This document shows positions 17,656 through 27,255 of a stretch of DNA of 64,000 nt, piece after piece (within the stretch, counting starts at the first letter, position 1; each line of letters starts with the position of its first letter). A model generated the notes under the pieces. That model was not told where the DNA came from. It ran no database searches and saw only the letters and a program-made list of their open reading frames with translations. The DNA comes from Vagococcus allomyrinae (lineage in GTDB: Bacteria > Bacillota > Bacilli > Lactobacillales > Vagococcaceae), in NCBI RefSeq assembly GCF_017829975.1, contig NZ_JAEEGA010000011.1, positions 124,001-188,000 on the forward strand. Direction: 5' to 3'. The position numbers were made by a program, and so were the translations under genes.

Positions 17656-19164
17656 TTATTGAACCCGCAATGTTTGACCGACAGACACCACCTCATTTTG
17701 TAGCTCATTCCATAAAGAAAGCTGCTTTGCTGAAATATTGTGTTTATTGGCAATCCCCCATAGTGTATCCCCTGAAACCACTTTATAAGTCTGATTATTA
17801 GACGAGTCAACTTGATCCTTGTGACTGACGACAAGTGTCTGGCCAACAGCAATCGTCTCGTTTGCTAAATTATTCCAAGCTTTTAGCTCTGATTGACTTA
17901 CCCCATTCTTCTGTGCCACACTGTATAACGTTTCCCCTGCACTGACCGTATAACCACCTGTCGAAGGACTTGAACCACTTCCTTCAATTGATACACTCAA
18001 AATTTGTCCCGCACTAATGCTATCACTTGCTAAATTGTTCCAACTTTTTAAATCAGTCACACTAGAATCGGTTTTTTGCGCCACACTGTACAAGGTTTCC
18101 CCTACACTAACGGTATAAGAATCACCTGTTGAGGGATTTGATTGGCTTCCAGTTCCTGCCACCTGTAACAGTTGCCCTGCTTTAATACGATCATCTGATA
18201 AATTATTCCAAGTTTTCAACTCTGTGACACTCACACCGTTTTTACGGGCGACACTGTATAAGGTTTCTCCTAAACTTACCGTATACGCTGAACCTGAAAA
18301 GTCCGCGCTTGAGCTACCGCTCGATCCAGTTATAACTAAAAGTTGACCAGCACTAATACGATCACTCGACAAATTGTTCCACACTTTCAGATCAGCCACA
18401 CTGATGCCGTTTTTCTGAGCAATACTGAATAATGTGTCTTGAGAAGAAACCGTATAGTTGGCCCCATTGGCAGTATCACTGACACCCCCACTATGACTAA
18501 CGCCACTAGTCGGTGTGTCAAAACGTGTCAAATTATTACTAATAATAACGGCATTTAATTTCGTAGCATAACCTGGATCGGTAGCATAACGCCCTGTTAA
18601 CCAAGCCGTTGCATCTTGATAGGAATTGGTATTGCTTTTCCAAGTCCCCCGATAAAAGTACACACCCGATTGAAAAGAGCGATTTCTCAATAAATCGGCA
18701 TTGTCTTGGAGTGACTCCCAATGAGAGGCATATTTCTGAAATTTGTCTGTAATGGTAACCCATTTCCCCTTAAAGACTTCTTTCGTCAACCATTCACTAT
18801 AGGCACCATTCCCAGACCACTTTACACCATACAAATTGTAATGAGGCGCTTGGGATAATCGACTTGTCCCCCAACCACTCTCCAGTACTGCCTGAGCTAT
18901 CATCACTGAAGCATATAAATCATTGGCTGCCGCTACAGTACGAGCCTGTTCTCCAATGTCCTCAATAAACGAGTTAGCCGAGATATGGCTGCTTAAAATA
19001 GTGCTGGCATAATGAGTAACTTCTCCTGCCTCGACTATCAAACTTTTCGGTAAACTTGTAGCCACTAACATCGCAGCCACCCCAATAATAGAGGGGCCTT
19101 TTTTGAAATTCCGAAGTAATTTGTACCCTTGTCTCTCTTTACTTTCCCAATATTTAGTATCCAT
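17656..19164 (-). CDS. Peptidoglycan N-acetylglucosaminidase with five LysM domains
   Basis: A 502-residue secreted autolysin. A signal region (about 20-47) leads to a GH73 glucosaminidase domain (about 60-215) with the catalytic Glu95 in AVLESGWGTS and the YNLYGVKW motif. Five LysM cell-wall-binding repeats of about 44 residues follow (each YTV..GETLYSVA.K.....ELK.WNNL....I..GQ.L.V), separated by Ser/Gly linkers, with the last ending at the C-terminus. This is the AtlA/Lyz arrangement of enterococci, where it separates daughter cells after division. The repeats are very alike, which suggests recent duplication. The ribosome binding site is weak. Confidence 0.93.
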   Translation of the reverse strand: MDTKYWESKERQGYKLLRNFKKGPSIIGVAAMLVATSLPKSLIVEAGEVTHYASTILSSHISANSFIEDIGEQARTVAAANDLYASVMIAQAVLESGWGTSRLSQAPHYNLYGVKWSGNGAYSEWLTKEVFKGKWVTITDKFQKYASHWESLQDNADLLRNRSFQSGVYFYRGTWKSNTNSYQDATAWLTGRYATDPGYATKLNAVIISNNLTRFDTPTSGVSHSGGVSDTANGANYTVSSQDTLFSIAQKNGISVADLKVWNNLSSDRISAGQLLVITGSSGSSSADFSGSAYTVSLGETLYSVARKNGVSVTELKTWNNLSDDRIKAGQLLQVAGTGSQSNPSTGDSYTVSVGETLYSVAQKTDSSVTDLKSWNNLASDSISAGQILSVSIEGSGSSPSTGGYTVSAGETLYSVAQKNGVSQSELKAWNNLANETIAVGQTLVVSHKDQVDSSNNQTYKVVSGDTLWGIANKHNISAKQLSLWNELQNEVVSVGQTLRVQ

Positions 19165-19331
19165 TTATAAACTATTCTCCATTTTTCGTTTATTATCAAA
19201 TAAAACAATATATTAAGTATACACCATTGTTTCAATTAACAAAATACAAAAATCGTGAAAAAGAGTCCATAAATGAAAAAAATAAAAAGTAGATAAGCTC
19301 TACTTTTTTTCATTTTCTTGCTCCAATCAAA

Positions 19332-19667
19332 TCAACTAGTCAATTCATTTGAAACTTGAATAAATTCTTTCAAATTCGGAGATTGCTTATACTTGATTGA
19401 AGCAATTTCATCTTTCTCAAGAATCGCTTTCGCCAAATCAATATTATTAATAGCCGCAATGGCAATCGTATAGTGCAAAACATCTACCAACTCATGCTCC
19501 AACGAGGTGTCTCCAGCCATTAACTTCCGCCCATCGATGTGATTAATTGCTTCTGCCACTTCACCAACTTCTTCCACTAACTTCATAAAAAAACCTGTGG
19601 TTGTCCCTCCTTTACGATATTTTTCAAATAAATAGTCTTGCAAGTCCTTAATGGTTAGTTCCGTCAC
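19332..19667 (-). CDS. MazG-like nucleotide pyrophosphohydrolase
   Basis: A small all-alpha NTP pyrophosphohydrolase, 111 residues from the GTG chosen here. The metal-binding pattern is visible: KLVEEVGEVAEAIN (ExxE) and HELVDVLHYTIAIA (ExxD). Members hydrolyse non-canonical or excess NTPs to NMP. An ATG 11 codons upstream lacks any ribosome binding site, whereas the GTG at 19667 is preceded by GAAAGGAG at the right distance, so the shorter form is preferred. Monocistronic. Confidence 0.75.
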   Translation of the reverse strand: MTELTIKDLQDYLFEKYRKGGTTTGFFMKLVEEVGEVAEAINHIDGRKLMAGDTSLEHELVDVLHYTIAIAAINNIDLAKAILEKDEIASIKYKQSPNLKEFIQVSNELTS

Positions 19668-20122
19668 AATATCCGCTCCTTTCAGCAAATCATTTTTCAT
19701 TGAATTGCTTAACAGAATATGTTAATACTAAACAGCCCTTCAAAAAAAATGATCTTTCTGTCCTTAATTATATGATGTCCCTCCCTTTTTTTCCATCGTT
19801 GCCTAAACCGTTACACTAAAATTCCCCACCGAGACTCAAAAACATGACAATGAGTTTTTTTGACTGAGATAAAGCCACCCTTTGCGAAGAGCCAAAACTT
19901 CCCTTTAAGCCGGAAAACTTATCAAACACTCGATCTAAATAAGATAACTAAAAAAAACGTGCATAATACGTTCCTTTTTCGTATAATAAGAATAATAACT
20001 GCCGAAAAATTGGTATTGTTATGAAAATGTCTAAATTAATCAGTAAAGGAGAGATAACACGTATCACATAGAAAGTAACTAAATTCAAGAGCAGACAAAA
20101 CGTTTGGAAAAGGAGAATATTT
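19668..20122. other. Intergenic region before the LPATG protein
   Basis: 455 bp between divergent genes, AT-rich. A 16-codon frame beginning at about 20021 (MKMSKLISKGEITRIT) ends just before the surface-protein leader, but nothing supports it as a gene. No clear promoter consensus was fixed. Confidence 0.4.
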
Positions 20123-21439
20123 ATGAAAAAAGGGGTATATTTAGCCACTGTCGGAGTGCTTTTAGCAACGAGCTTCCCAACAGAAATTTTAGCTGCAGAA
20201 CAAGAACTATCAACTGAAAATACGGTTGTCGAAGTAGAGGTCAGCGGAAAGACTGAAGATGTTCCTGCCCTAATTGAGGAAGTCATAACCGAGGTAACTG
20301 AAAACGCTGTTATTGAAGAAAATGCTGGCGCTAATCAACCAGAAGTTGCCGTCGTCGAAAACGAAGAAACACCATCGGTTCCTTCTATTAGTCCTGTCAT
20401 TCCACTAGAAGAGGACGTTAATCAACCTGTGCAAAGAGCGGCCGCCGTAAAGGAAACCTCTGTTACCACAAATGACACACCATTGATTGATCATGAGAAA
20501 ACTATTACGGATAAAAATGCGGTTATTACTTCTGAATACAACTTTATGCCAAATTTCAATAATCTAGACCAAGTAATCGTCACCGGAGACGTTTTTGCCT
20601 CTGGTACCAATAGTAGCTCGTCTATAAATAAAGAGGACTATTATACCTTTGCGTTGTACAATGCTGCAAAAAATTCAATCTCAATTACATATAAAAATGT
20701 AGGACTGTACGATGGTAAAAAAATTGATTTGAAAGTGACTGTAAAAGATTGGAGCTTACTTAACTCAAGTGATCCCACTAATCAGTTTGTCACGATCTAC
20801 GCTAATAACAGTTTCTTTATAAAGGGACTCAGCAACATTCTATTTGATTACGCTTTTCTAGACAATCAAACAGCGAATGCCGTTAAGGTCTCAGGTTTCT
20901 TCAACTTTACTGATATTGATATGAACCAAAGTATTGATATTTTTGATAATAATAATCTAAAAAACATTTACACTTCTGATAGTAATAAACTCTATTATCG
21001 CAATGAAGATGGTTACCTTACTATAGGAGACCCAAACTTTTACTTTACAACACCTGATGATGAAGACTTTTGGGTGACGTATACCTATGATCAGGTTTCC
21101 AATTTTTCCATTCGTTTTAGACAAGATCGTGAAACTCAAGCATACTTTTCTTACGAATATTCAGCACCAGTCGTCATAGAGGAATCTGAGCCTCCTAAAA
21201 AAATAGTAGAAAGCAAAGAACCAGCACCAATTTTCCAATCTCTTAGCACAAAAACCAAAGAAGAACCAGTTCAGACTAAAGTCGTACAAGAAAAAGAAGT
21301 AACCTTAGCCGCCACTCCAAATGAGTCTAGTCACGATCTTCCAGCAACTGGAGAACATGTGACACCTTCATTTACTACTTATGGTACCATCATCGCTCTT
21401 CTTTCTTTGATTTTCTTAAAAAGAGAAAGAAAAAACTAG
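20123..21439 (+). CDS. LPXTG-anchored surface protein
   Basis: A 438-residue cell-wall protein. It has a signal peptide (about 1-25, cleaved near ILAAEQ), an acidic Val/Glu-rich spacer (26-110) and a beta-sandwich-like domain (about 125-345). That domain carries the pattern SITYKNVGLYDGKKIDLKVT, seen in Gram-positive adhesins before FNFTDIDMNQSI. A Pro/Glu/Lys spacer and a sortase signal follow: LPATGE, a hydrophobic segment and KRERKN. The start follows AAAAGGAG. Ligand unknown. It is a single-gene unit with a strong terminator. Confidence 0.85.
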   Translation: MKKGVYLATVGVLLATSFPTEILAAEQELSTENTVVEVEVSGKTEDVPALIEEVITEVTENAVIEENAGANQPEVAVVENEETPSVPSISPVIPLEEDVNQPVQRAAAVKETSVTTNDTPLIDHEKTITDKNAVITSEYNFMPNFNNLDQVIVTGDVFASGTNSSSSINKEDYYTFALYNAAKNSISITYKNVGLYDGKKIDLKVTVKDWSLLNSSDPTNQFVTIYANNSFFIKGLSNILFDYAFLDNQTANAVKVSGFFNFTDIDMNQSIDIFDNNNLKNIYTSDSNKLYYRNEDGYLTIGDPNFYFTTPDDEDFWVTYTYDQVSNFSIRFRQDRETQAYFSYEYSAPVVIEESEPPKKIVESKEPAPIFQSLSTKTKEEPVQTKVVQEKEVTLAATPNESSHDLPATGEHVTPSFTTYGTIIALLSLIFLKRERKN

Positions 21440-21488
21440 CCATCTCATAACGATAACTGCTAGTTCTAATAAATAGTCGTCTACGTCT

Positions 21489-21522
21489 CGTAAAAAGGTC
21501 TGACCTTTTTACGGGTTTTTTT
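21489..21522 (+). terminator. Terminator of the LPATG protein gene
   Basis: CGTAAAAAGGTC pairs perfectly with GACCTTTTTACG, then GGTTTTTTT. It lies 50 bp after the stop codon. Confidence 0.93.
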
Positions 21523-21730
21523 GCTTCACTGAAGTAACGCCATAGCCATTTTTACTACGGTCTAACAATGGTATAATAACTATATCTAAACGTGTGAAGA
21601 GTTAAAGTAAAGCTAGGTTGATTGATAAACATGTAGTGGCAGTCCCTAGAGAGTGCTCGTTGCTCTCATTCAATCTAGACCACACTTCCAACTTGTTCAA
21701 TAATAATACAGTAAAAGGTAGGTATCACTA

Positions 21731-21919
21731 ATGAAGAGAAAAACACTAAAAAAATATGCGTCTATTTTAATTGCGTTTATCATGATTGTTCTGTTTCTTA
21801 ATGAGACTTATGTTCATAGTTCTTATGTTGATAAGTTGTTGGATTATGTGGTCTCCCCTGTTCTTATAGGTGTGATTTTTTCCATGATTGACGGCCTGTC
21901 GACTGGCAACAAGGATTAG
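21731..21919 (+). CDS. Small membrane protein of unknown function
   Basis: A 62-residue protein with a basic N-terminus (MKRKTLKKY) and two hydrophobic segments (about 10-25 and 38-52). The start has a plausible AAAGGTAGG site 8 bases upstream. I do not recognise a family. A related-looking small membrane protein gene follows 80 bp downstream on the same strand. Confidence 0.5.
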   Translation: MKRKTLKKYASILIAFIMIVLFLNETYVHSSYVDKLLDYVVSPVLIGVIFSMIDGLSTGNKD

Positions 21920-22000
21920 CTAGCATCTAAAAGAGCCTTTCTTTTATTTTTAATTGGTTTTGATGTATACTTAACCTGTAAAAAATGAGGAGGGACTAGA

Positions 22001-22294
22001 ATGTTCTTGCAACTGCTATTATGCTTCGCTTTATTCGTTATCGGTATTCAATTGTTCAGAGGTAAATGGTTAATGTTAATTGCTGGCTACAATACTTCAT
22101 CAAAGGAGCAAAGAGCCAAAATAAACGGTCGGAATCTTGGAAAATTAATTGGCAGCCTTATTTTGTTTTGTTCATTTGCTATCATTATGATGAGCTTTGT
22201 TCCTCAGCTTGACAGTCTCTTTGCTATTCTCATTCCAATCCTGCTTTTAGTAAGCCTTGTTTTCGCAAACACATCTAAACTATTCAAAATTTAA
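22001..22294 (+). CDS. DUF3784-like membrane protein
   Basis: A 97-residue protein with three hydrophobic helices (about 3-18, 48-65 and 72-90). The loop LIAGYNTSSKEQRAKINGRN is the hallmark of DUF3784 small membrane proteins of Firmicutes, whose function is unknown. The start follows ATGAGGAGG. It is followed by a clear terminator. Confidence 0.75.
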   Translation: MFLQLLLCFALFVIGIQLFRGKWLMLIAGYNTSSKEQRAKINGRNLGKLIGSLILFCSFAIIMMSFVPQLDSLFAILIPILLLVSLVFANTSKLFKI

Positions 22295-22340
22295 ATCGCT
22301 AAAAAGCCCTCTTACGAGGACGTCTTTTAGCGATTATTTT
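22294..22340 (+). terminator. Terminator after the DUF3784-like gene
   Basis: AATCGCTAAAA (22294-22304) pairs with TTTTAGCGATT (22325-22335). An inner CCTC/GAGG stem is present and TTTT follows. The rest of the gap to 22603 shows no gene. Confidence 0.8.
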
Positions 22341-22603
22341 GCCTTTTATAAGTAGCACTGCCTTGCTTATTTTCCGTTTCCTCAGACCTTGAAAATGTCC
22401 TAGCAAGAGTTTCCACCAGTTAATAATTTGTGACAAGCATCTTTCCGATAGGCAATAGCTCAGGTAGCGGAAATGTCGAATTGTTCCTCAAAACGGAGAC
22501 TAGCTCAGCTAGTCACTCCTACTAACTTAAATGACTTATTTATTTAACAATCAAATGACTGCAACAAAAATTCTTATTCCAAAGGATGAATGACCATAGC
22601 TAG

Positions 22604-24016
22604 CTATTTCTTAATCAACAGATTACATAGTGATTCTTGCGGATAGATTCGGGAACTCATAACCCCTTCTCCCTCATTAATAAAAATCTCCACACTTGAT
22701 GAATCCAAAAATATTTCGAGAGTGATTACTTTTCGCTTGTTAGTTCCCATGCAATAGCTACGGGAACTTACTTGATGGTTTTCTTGGCCGATTATCTTTT
22801 GTTTCAAACCTGCTCTCGAAAAAGTGACCTGTTGCTTGTCAGCCTCATAAGTGACGCAAATTTCTTCTTGAGAATGATTGCTGATGATTGTTTTAAAACT
22901 GATCTCCGCCTTACCATTAATTCTAATGATCCCTTGTGGCTCCAAACTATCCGAATAATCTGAGTCAATTGATGACAGATCTATACTTAAAGGGTGATAA
23001 TAATCATAAATAGCAGGTAAAGGCGTTTGAATTAACTGATCCCCTACTATACTTAAGCATCTTGGCAAAACCATACAACCACTCCAACCGTGATTAAGTT
23101 CTGCAGTAACATTCGTGCGCTCCCACATATGCATCCAAGCGGTTAATACATACCCCTCAGATGTTGCAAATGTCTGGGGAGCATAAAAGTCCAAGCCTTG
23201 ATCGATCTCATCGTAATGACTAACATAAAATTTACCAGTTTCCCAGTCAACCTTTCCAACCATATATACGCTAGACGCATAGTTCGTATATTTTTCTGCT
23301 TGTCTTGGCATGTTTATCGGTGAAAATAGCAGAACATCTCGACCATCAATTTCAAAATAATCGGGACATTCCCACATCGTACCAAACTCACCCGTACCTT
23401 CTAACAAAATAGAAAAGAAATGCCAGTCCTCTAAATTGACACTTTTGTATAAAATAAGTTGCCCCGTTCCTTCTTCGGTTTGAGAAACAATCAAAGCAAA
23501 ATAGTGTCCCTCCCGTTTAAAAATTTTCGGGTCTCTAAATTCCAAAGGATTAATGCTTTCGTCTAAGTTATTTCCACCAATAACTGGATTCTTTTCAGAC
23601 TTGTTAAAACGAAGCAGATCCGTAGATTCAGCTAAACACTGAACTTGTCTTGATGGCTGAGCATCGCCAGCACTCCCTGCAGTTCCAGTATACATCAAAT
23701 AGGTGACACCATTTTCATGAAGACTAGTTCCTGAAAAACAACCACCTTGATCATAGATCTGATCCGGTGCTAAAGCGACCGCTGTTTCTTGCCACTTAAT
23801 GCCATCCAGCGAACAAGCGTGCCCCCAATGCATCGGTCCCCAAACACTCGAATAAGGGTGAAATTGATAGAAAAGATGAAATTGTCCCTCAATCCAGATT
23901 GCCCCATTAGGATCATTCATCCAACCAACGGATGGCATTAAGTGATAGTTTTGGCGAAATTTGAGAGTCACCTTCAGTTTGTTCGTTTCGATAAATCGTT
24001 TTGCTCTATTTAGCAC
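22604..24016 (-). CDS. scrB: GH32 sucrose-6-phosphate hydrolase / beta-fructosidase
   Basis: A 470-residue GH32 enzyme that cuts beta-fructofuranosides such as sucrose or short fructo-oligosaccharides. All three acidic motifs are present: the nucleophile Asp in WMNDPNGA, the transition-state Asp in FRDPKIF and the acid/base Glu in WECPDYF. A beta-sandwich domain follows after about residue 330. It begins at GTG behind AAAGGAG. It is the last gene of an ABC-fed operon, so the substrate is probably unphosphorylated; the scrB name reflects family likeness only. Confidence 0.88.
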   Translation of the reverse strand: MLNRAKRFIETNKLKVTLKFRQNYHLMPSVGWMNDPNGAIWIEGQFHLFYQFHPYSSVWGPMHWGHACSLDGIKWQETAVALAPDQIYDQGGCFSGTSLHENGVTYLMYTGTAGSAGDAQPSRQVQCLAESTDLLRFNKSEKNPVIGGNNLDESINPLEFRDPKIFKREGHYFALIVSQTEEGTGQLILYKSVNLEDWHFFSILLEGTGEFGTMWECPDYFEIDGRDVLLFSPINMPRQAEKYTNYASSVYMVGKVDWETGKFYVSHYDEIDQGLDFYAPQTFATSEGYVLTAWMHMWERTNVTAELNHGWSGCMVLPRCLSIVGDQLIQTPLPAIYDYYHPLSIDLSSIDSDYSDSLEPQGIIRINGKAEISFKTIISNHSQEEICVTYEADKQQVTFSRAGLKQKIIGQENHQVSSRSYCMGTNKRKVITLEIFLDSSSVEIFINEGEGVMSSRIYPQESLCNLLIKK

Positions 24017-24047
24017 AGGTAGCTCCTTTCTGTCAATATTATCTAAT

Positions 24048-25496
24048 CTAGAACGGATTTGTCATAATAAGCGTTGCCGTTATTTCTTTCATCTCTGTTA
24101 TGGTGAAATGTTGAGTTTTCATATCAATCACGATTTTAGCCAGAACAGATTCTAGTGACCATTGCATCACTAAAATGTTGTCCTCAAGCTCTACACTAAA
24201 TTCCCCATCAAAAGCCGGCGAACTATTTCTAAATTGTAAAATTTCAAAGACCGCCTGAACAATTGGTCGCTGGACCTCTTTGTCAATTTCAGCTAAGTCA
24301 TAATAATGACGATTAATATTGCGCCCTTCTTTTGTTTGCTCTAACAATTCGATATCATTCTTACCAGCTAACAAGCCAACATAATAAATTTGTGGAATTC
24401 CTGGGGCAAAGCACTGAATCGCCCGTGCCAATATATAAGCCCGATCATTATTTCCAAGGGCACTATAGTACGTGCAATTGATCTGATAAATATCCAAATT
24501 ATTATAGGCTTCCGAACTGTAAATTTTTTTCACGTTAGCCCCTTGACTATATAAAGCAGCTCTAGTCTCTTCAACTTCCTCATCAGATAATAAATCTTTG
24601 ACATCTACCACACCAATCCCATCGTGGGTATCCAAGGTTGTAAATTGCTGTCTAGGACATATCTCTAGCCAGTTTTTTAAGCGATGGGCGGTTCCACTAT
24701 ATATAGCATGGAGAACCAACATAGGCAAAGCAAAATCATAAACATAGTAATCTTTTTTGGCAATTTTTTGTTGAATAGTATAATGTTCATGAATTTCTGG
24801 CAAAACCGTGCTTCCATGTGGTTTTACCACATCATGACAATAACTTAAGAGGTCCCAAATATTTGGTTCAACAAAAAAGCAGTTAGTTCCCACCTTTTTA
24901 TTGGCATAAGCAAAAGCATCTAAGCGAATAATATCAGCCCCTTTATTTGCTAAAAAGGTCAACTGATCTGTAATAAATTGACGAGTGCATTCCGTTGTAA
25001 CATCCAAATCAATTTGTTCTTCATCAAAGGTACACCATACTTTTTCCGTCGTACCATCTTCAAAATCAACAGTCACATAAGGAGCTCGCGGTTTTCGTTT
25101 ATAAATCAACGCCACATCTTGAGCCGATGGTTCTCCCTTTGGCCAAAAATTTTCATACCGAATGAATAAATCACGGTAATCCGATGCTTCTTTTTTTTTC
25201 AAAAAATCTTGAAAATAGGGGGACTGTCTCGAAATATGATTAACCATAAAATCTGTCATAAAATAATAGTCTCGACTAATGGCTTCGAGATCGTCCCAAT
25301 CACCAAATGCCGGGTCAACCTTGGTATAGTCCATGGGGGCAAAACCACGATCACCACTTGAAGGGTAGAAAGGCAAAATATGAATCCCTCCAACTACACC
25401 CTCCAGGTGTCTCTCTAAGACTTCTCTTAATTCCTGCAAATTTTTACCTAAACTATCCGCATAAGTAATTAGCATGGCTTGATTTTTAATCGACAT
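24048..25496 (-). CDS. gtfA: Sucrose phosphorylase (GH13_18)
   Basis: Splits sucrose with phosphate into glucose 1-phosphate and fructose, saving one ATP. Counted from two residues upstream of the start used here, the nucleophile Asp195 lies in IIRLDAFAYANKK and the acid/base Glu236 in VLPEIHEHY. Both match the known pattern of bifidobacterial and streptococcal enzymes. Length about 482. The ATG at 25496 is chosen because GGAGG sits 7 bases upstream, whereas the ATG two codons earlier directly touches it. It is cotranscribed with the sugar ABC transporter genes, as gtfA is in the streptococcal msm operon. Confidence 0.95.
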   Translation of the reverse strand: MSIKNQAMLITYADSLGKNLQELREVLERHLEGVVGGIHILPFYPSSGDRGFAPMDYTKVDPAFGDWDDLEAISRDYYFMTDFMVNHISRQSPYFQDFLKKKEASDYRDLFIRYENFWPKGEPSAQDVALIYKRKPRAPYVTVDFEDGTTEKVWCTFDEEQIDLDVTTECTRQFITDQLTFLANKGADIIRLDAFAYANKKVGTNCFFVEPNIWDLLSYCHDVVKPHGSTVLPEIHEHYTIQQKIAKKDYYVYDFALPMLVLHAIYSGTAHRLKNWLEICPRQQFTTLDTHDGIGVVDVKDLLSDEEVEETRAALYSQGANVKKIYSSEAYNNLDIYQINCTYYSALGNNDRAYILARAIQCFAPGIPQIYYVGLLAGKNDIELLEQTKEGRNINRHYYDLAEIDKEVQRPIVQAVFEILQFRNSSPAFDGEFSVELEDNILVMQWSLESVLAKIVIDMKTQHFTITEMKEITATLIMTNPF

Positions 25497-25544
25497 GAAC
25501 ATCCTCCTTCATTCTTGTTTTATTCACAATCTTAGCTATCGTAT

Positions 25545-27224
25545 TTAGTCTGTCGCAAAAATAAAGCACCCATAAGGAGCTAGTAACAGTTCTCCTTTAT
25601 CATTGACCACTTTTTGTTCATTTGACAGAATTAATTGCAAGTCATCCGTTTCTAACGGAAACGTTTGCGGATTCTGATCAAAATTAATCACAATTAATAG
25701 GCCTCTGCCTTGATACTGACGCTTATAGACAATTAAAGTCTCACTTTCAGTCGTTATCGGTTCAAACGTTCCGTAAACAAGGAGCTCTTTGTAAGCCCCC
25801 GCTTTTCTCAATGCAATCAGCTGTTGATAATAGCTAAAAACTGAACCTACCTGTCCAACCTGTGCCTCAGCATTAATGTCTAGATAATTGGGATTAACAT
25901 TTAACCAAGTGACCTGCCCATTAGAAAAACCGGCCTGCTTTTCAGAACTCCACTGCATAGGTGTTCTGGAATTATCTCGACTTCGTTCGTACATCCTCGC
26001 AAACGCCTGCTCTTCACTTAATCCTGCTAATCGTGCTCGCCGATACTGATCGTGAGTGGCAATATCATCATAATCATCCATTGAACTCATTTGGATATTG
26101 CTCATCCCAAGTTCTTGTCCCTGATAAATAAAGGGCGTTCCCCGTAGACACATAAATAAGGTGGCTAACATTTTTTTACTGTGGTCATTCTGATGCTCAA
26201 CTGGCAAGTATTTATTAATCGACCTTGGTTGATCATGATTTTCTAGATATAAGGCTCCCCAACCTTTAGCTTGAGTGACCAATTGATTCTTGAAGATGTT
26301 TGCCTTCATTTCGCCAATTGTCCATCCTGTCGGCTTAAACCACTCCCCCGTTGTCGGAACATCTATATCGGTGTAACTGAAATCAAAGACCATTGAAAAA
26401 AAGCCTTCTTTTCCAATATACTCAGCTAATCGTTCATCTGGCACATCTGCTTCAGCCACTGTCATACTATTGTGTGGAATAAAACAACGACGGTTTAATT
26501 CATTTAGCCAGATTTCAATTCCCGGTTGATTTAAAATCCAATCGCCAATGAAAGCTAAACCGTCTTCACCATCGGCTTTAAAATAACCTCTTTCAACCCG
26601 TTTTTTTATATTAAGAATCGCATCAATACGAAAGCCTCCAAGCCCTTTATCTAACCAAAAGTTGACCATCTTATACAATTCTTCACGAACTTCATTGTTT
26701 TCCCAATTCAAATCAGGCTGTTTCTTTGTAAAAGCATGTAAGTAATACTGATTTTCTTCCCCTGGTACTGGTTCCCAAGCAGAACTCCCAAAATAGGAAC
26801 GCCAATTATTAGGTGGACCACCTTCAAATCCTTCTTCAAAAATATAATAGTCTCGGTATTTACTCAGCGGATCGGCCAAAGCCTTTTGAAACCATTCATG
26901 TTCATCCGACGTATGATTGATCACTAAATCCATCAAGATCTGTTGCTTCTGTTCTTTTGCCAGATTTATCAGGTCATCAAGATCTTGGTTATTGCCAAAC
27001 ATCGGATCGACGGAATAATAATCGGCGATATCATACCCGCCATCATCCATCGGCGATTGATAGACTGGGCTTAACCAAATTACATCAACACCTAGGGTTT
27101 TTAAATAAGGTAATTTCTGAGTTATTCCCTTAATATCACCAATCCCATCGTCATTACTATCCATAAAGCTTTTAGGATAAACTTGATAGACGATAGCCTC
27201 TTTCCACCACTCTTGTTCTGCCAT
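25545..27224 (-). CDS. dexB: Alpha-glucosidase, DexB / oligo-1,6-glucosidase type (GH13_31)
   Basis: A 559-residue cytosolic glucosidase. Conserved regions: DLVINHTSDEHEWF (region I), GGFRIDAI with the nucleophile Asp201 (II), a catalytic Glu in TVAEADVP (III) and LENHDQPR (IV). The Val in DLVINH is typical of alpha-1,6-specific members. In the msm operon of streptococci DexB cuts isomalto-oligosaccharides; sucrose isomers are another possible substrate. It sits between the permease genes and gtfA with short gaps (31 and 48 bp). Confidence 0.88.
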   Translation of the reverse strand: MAEQEWWKEAIVYQVYPKSFMDSNDDGIGDIKGITQKLPYLKTLGVDVIWLSPVYQSPMDDGGYDIADYYSVDPMFGNNQDLDDLINLAKEQKQQILMDLVINHTSDEHEWFQKALADPLSKYRDYYIFEEGFEGGPPNNWRSYFGSSAWEPVPGEENQYYLHAFTKKQPDLNWENNEVREELYKMVNFWLDKGLGGFRIDAILNIKKRVERGYFKADGEDGLAFIGDWILNQPGIEIWLNELNRRCFIPHNSMTVAEADVPDERLAEYIGKEGFFSMVFDFSYTDIDVPTTGEWFKPTGWTIGEMKANIFKNQLVTQAKGWGALYLENHDQPRSINKYLPVEHQNDHSKKMLATLFMCLRGTPFIYQGQELGMSNIQMSSMDDYDDIATHDQYRRARLAGLSEEQAFARMYERSRDNSRTPMQWSSEKQAGFSNGQVTWLNVNPNYLDINAEAQVGQVGSVFSYYQQLIALRKAGAYKELLVYGTFEPITTESETLIVYKRQYQGRGLLIVINFDQNPQTFPLETDDLQLILSNEQKVVNDKGELLLAPYGCFIFATD

Positions 27225-27255
27225 ACTTGTCGTTCCTTCCTAACATCTACTAGTT

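Noticed and set aside
19962-20120. Short peptide gene before the LPATG protein
   Set aside because: A 16-codon frame with no ribosome binding site or conservation evidence.
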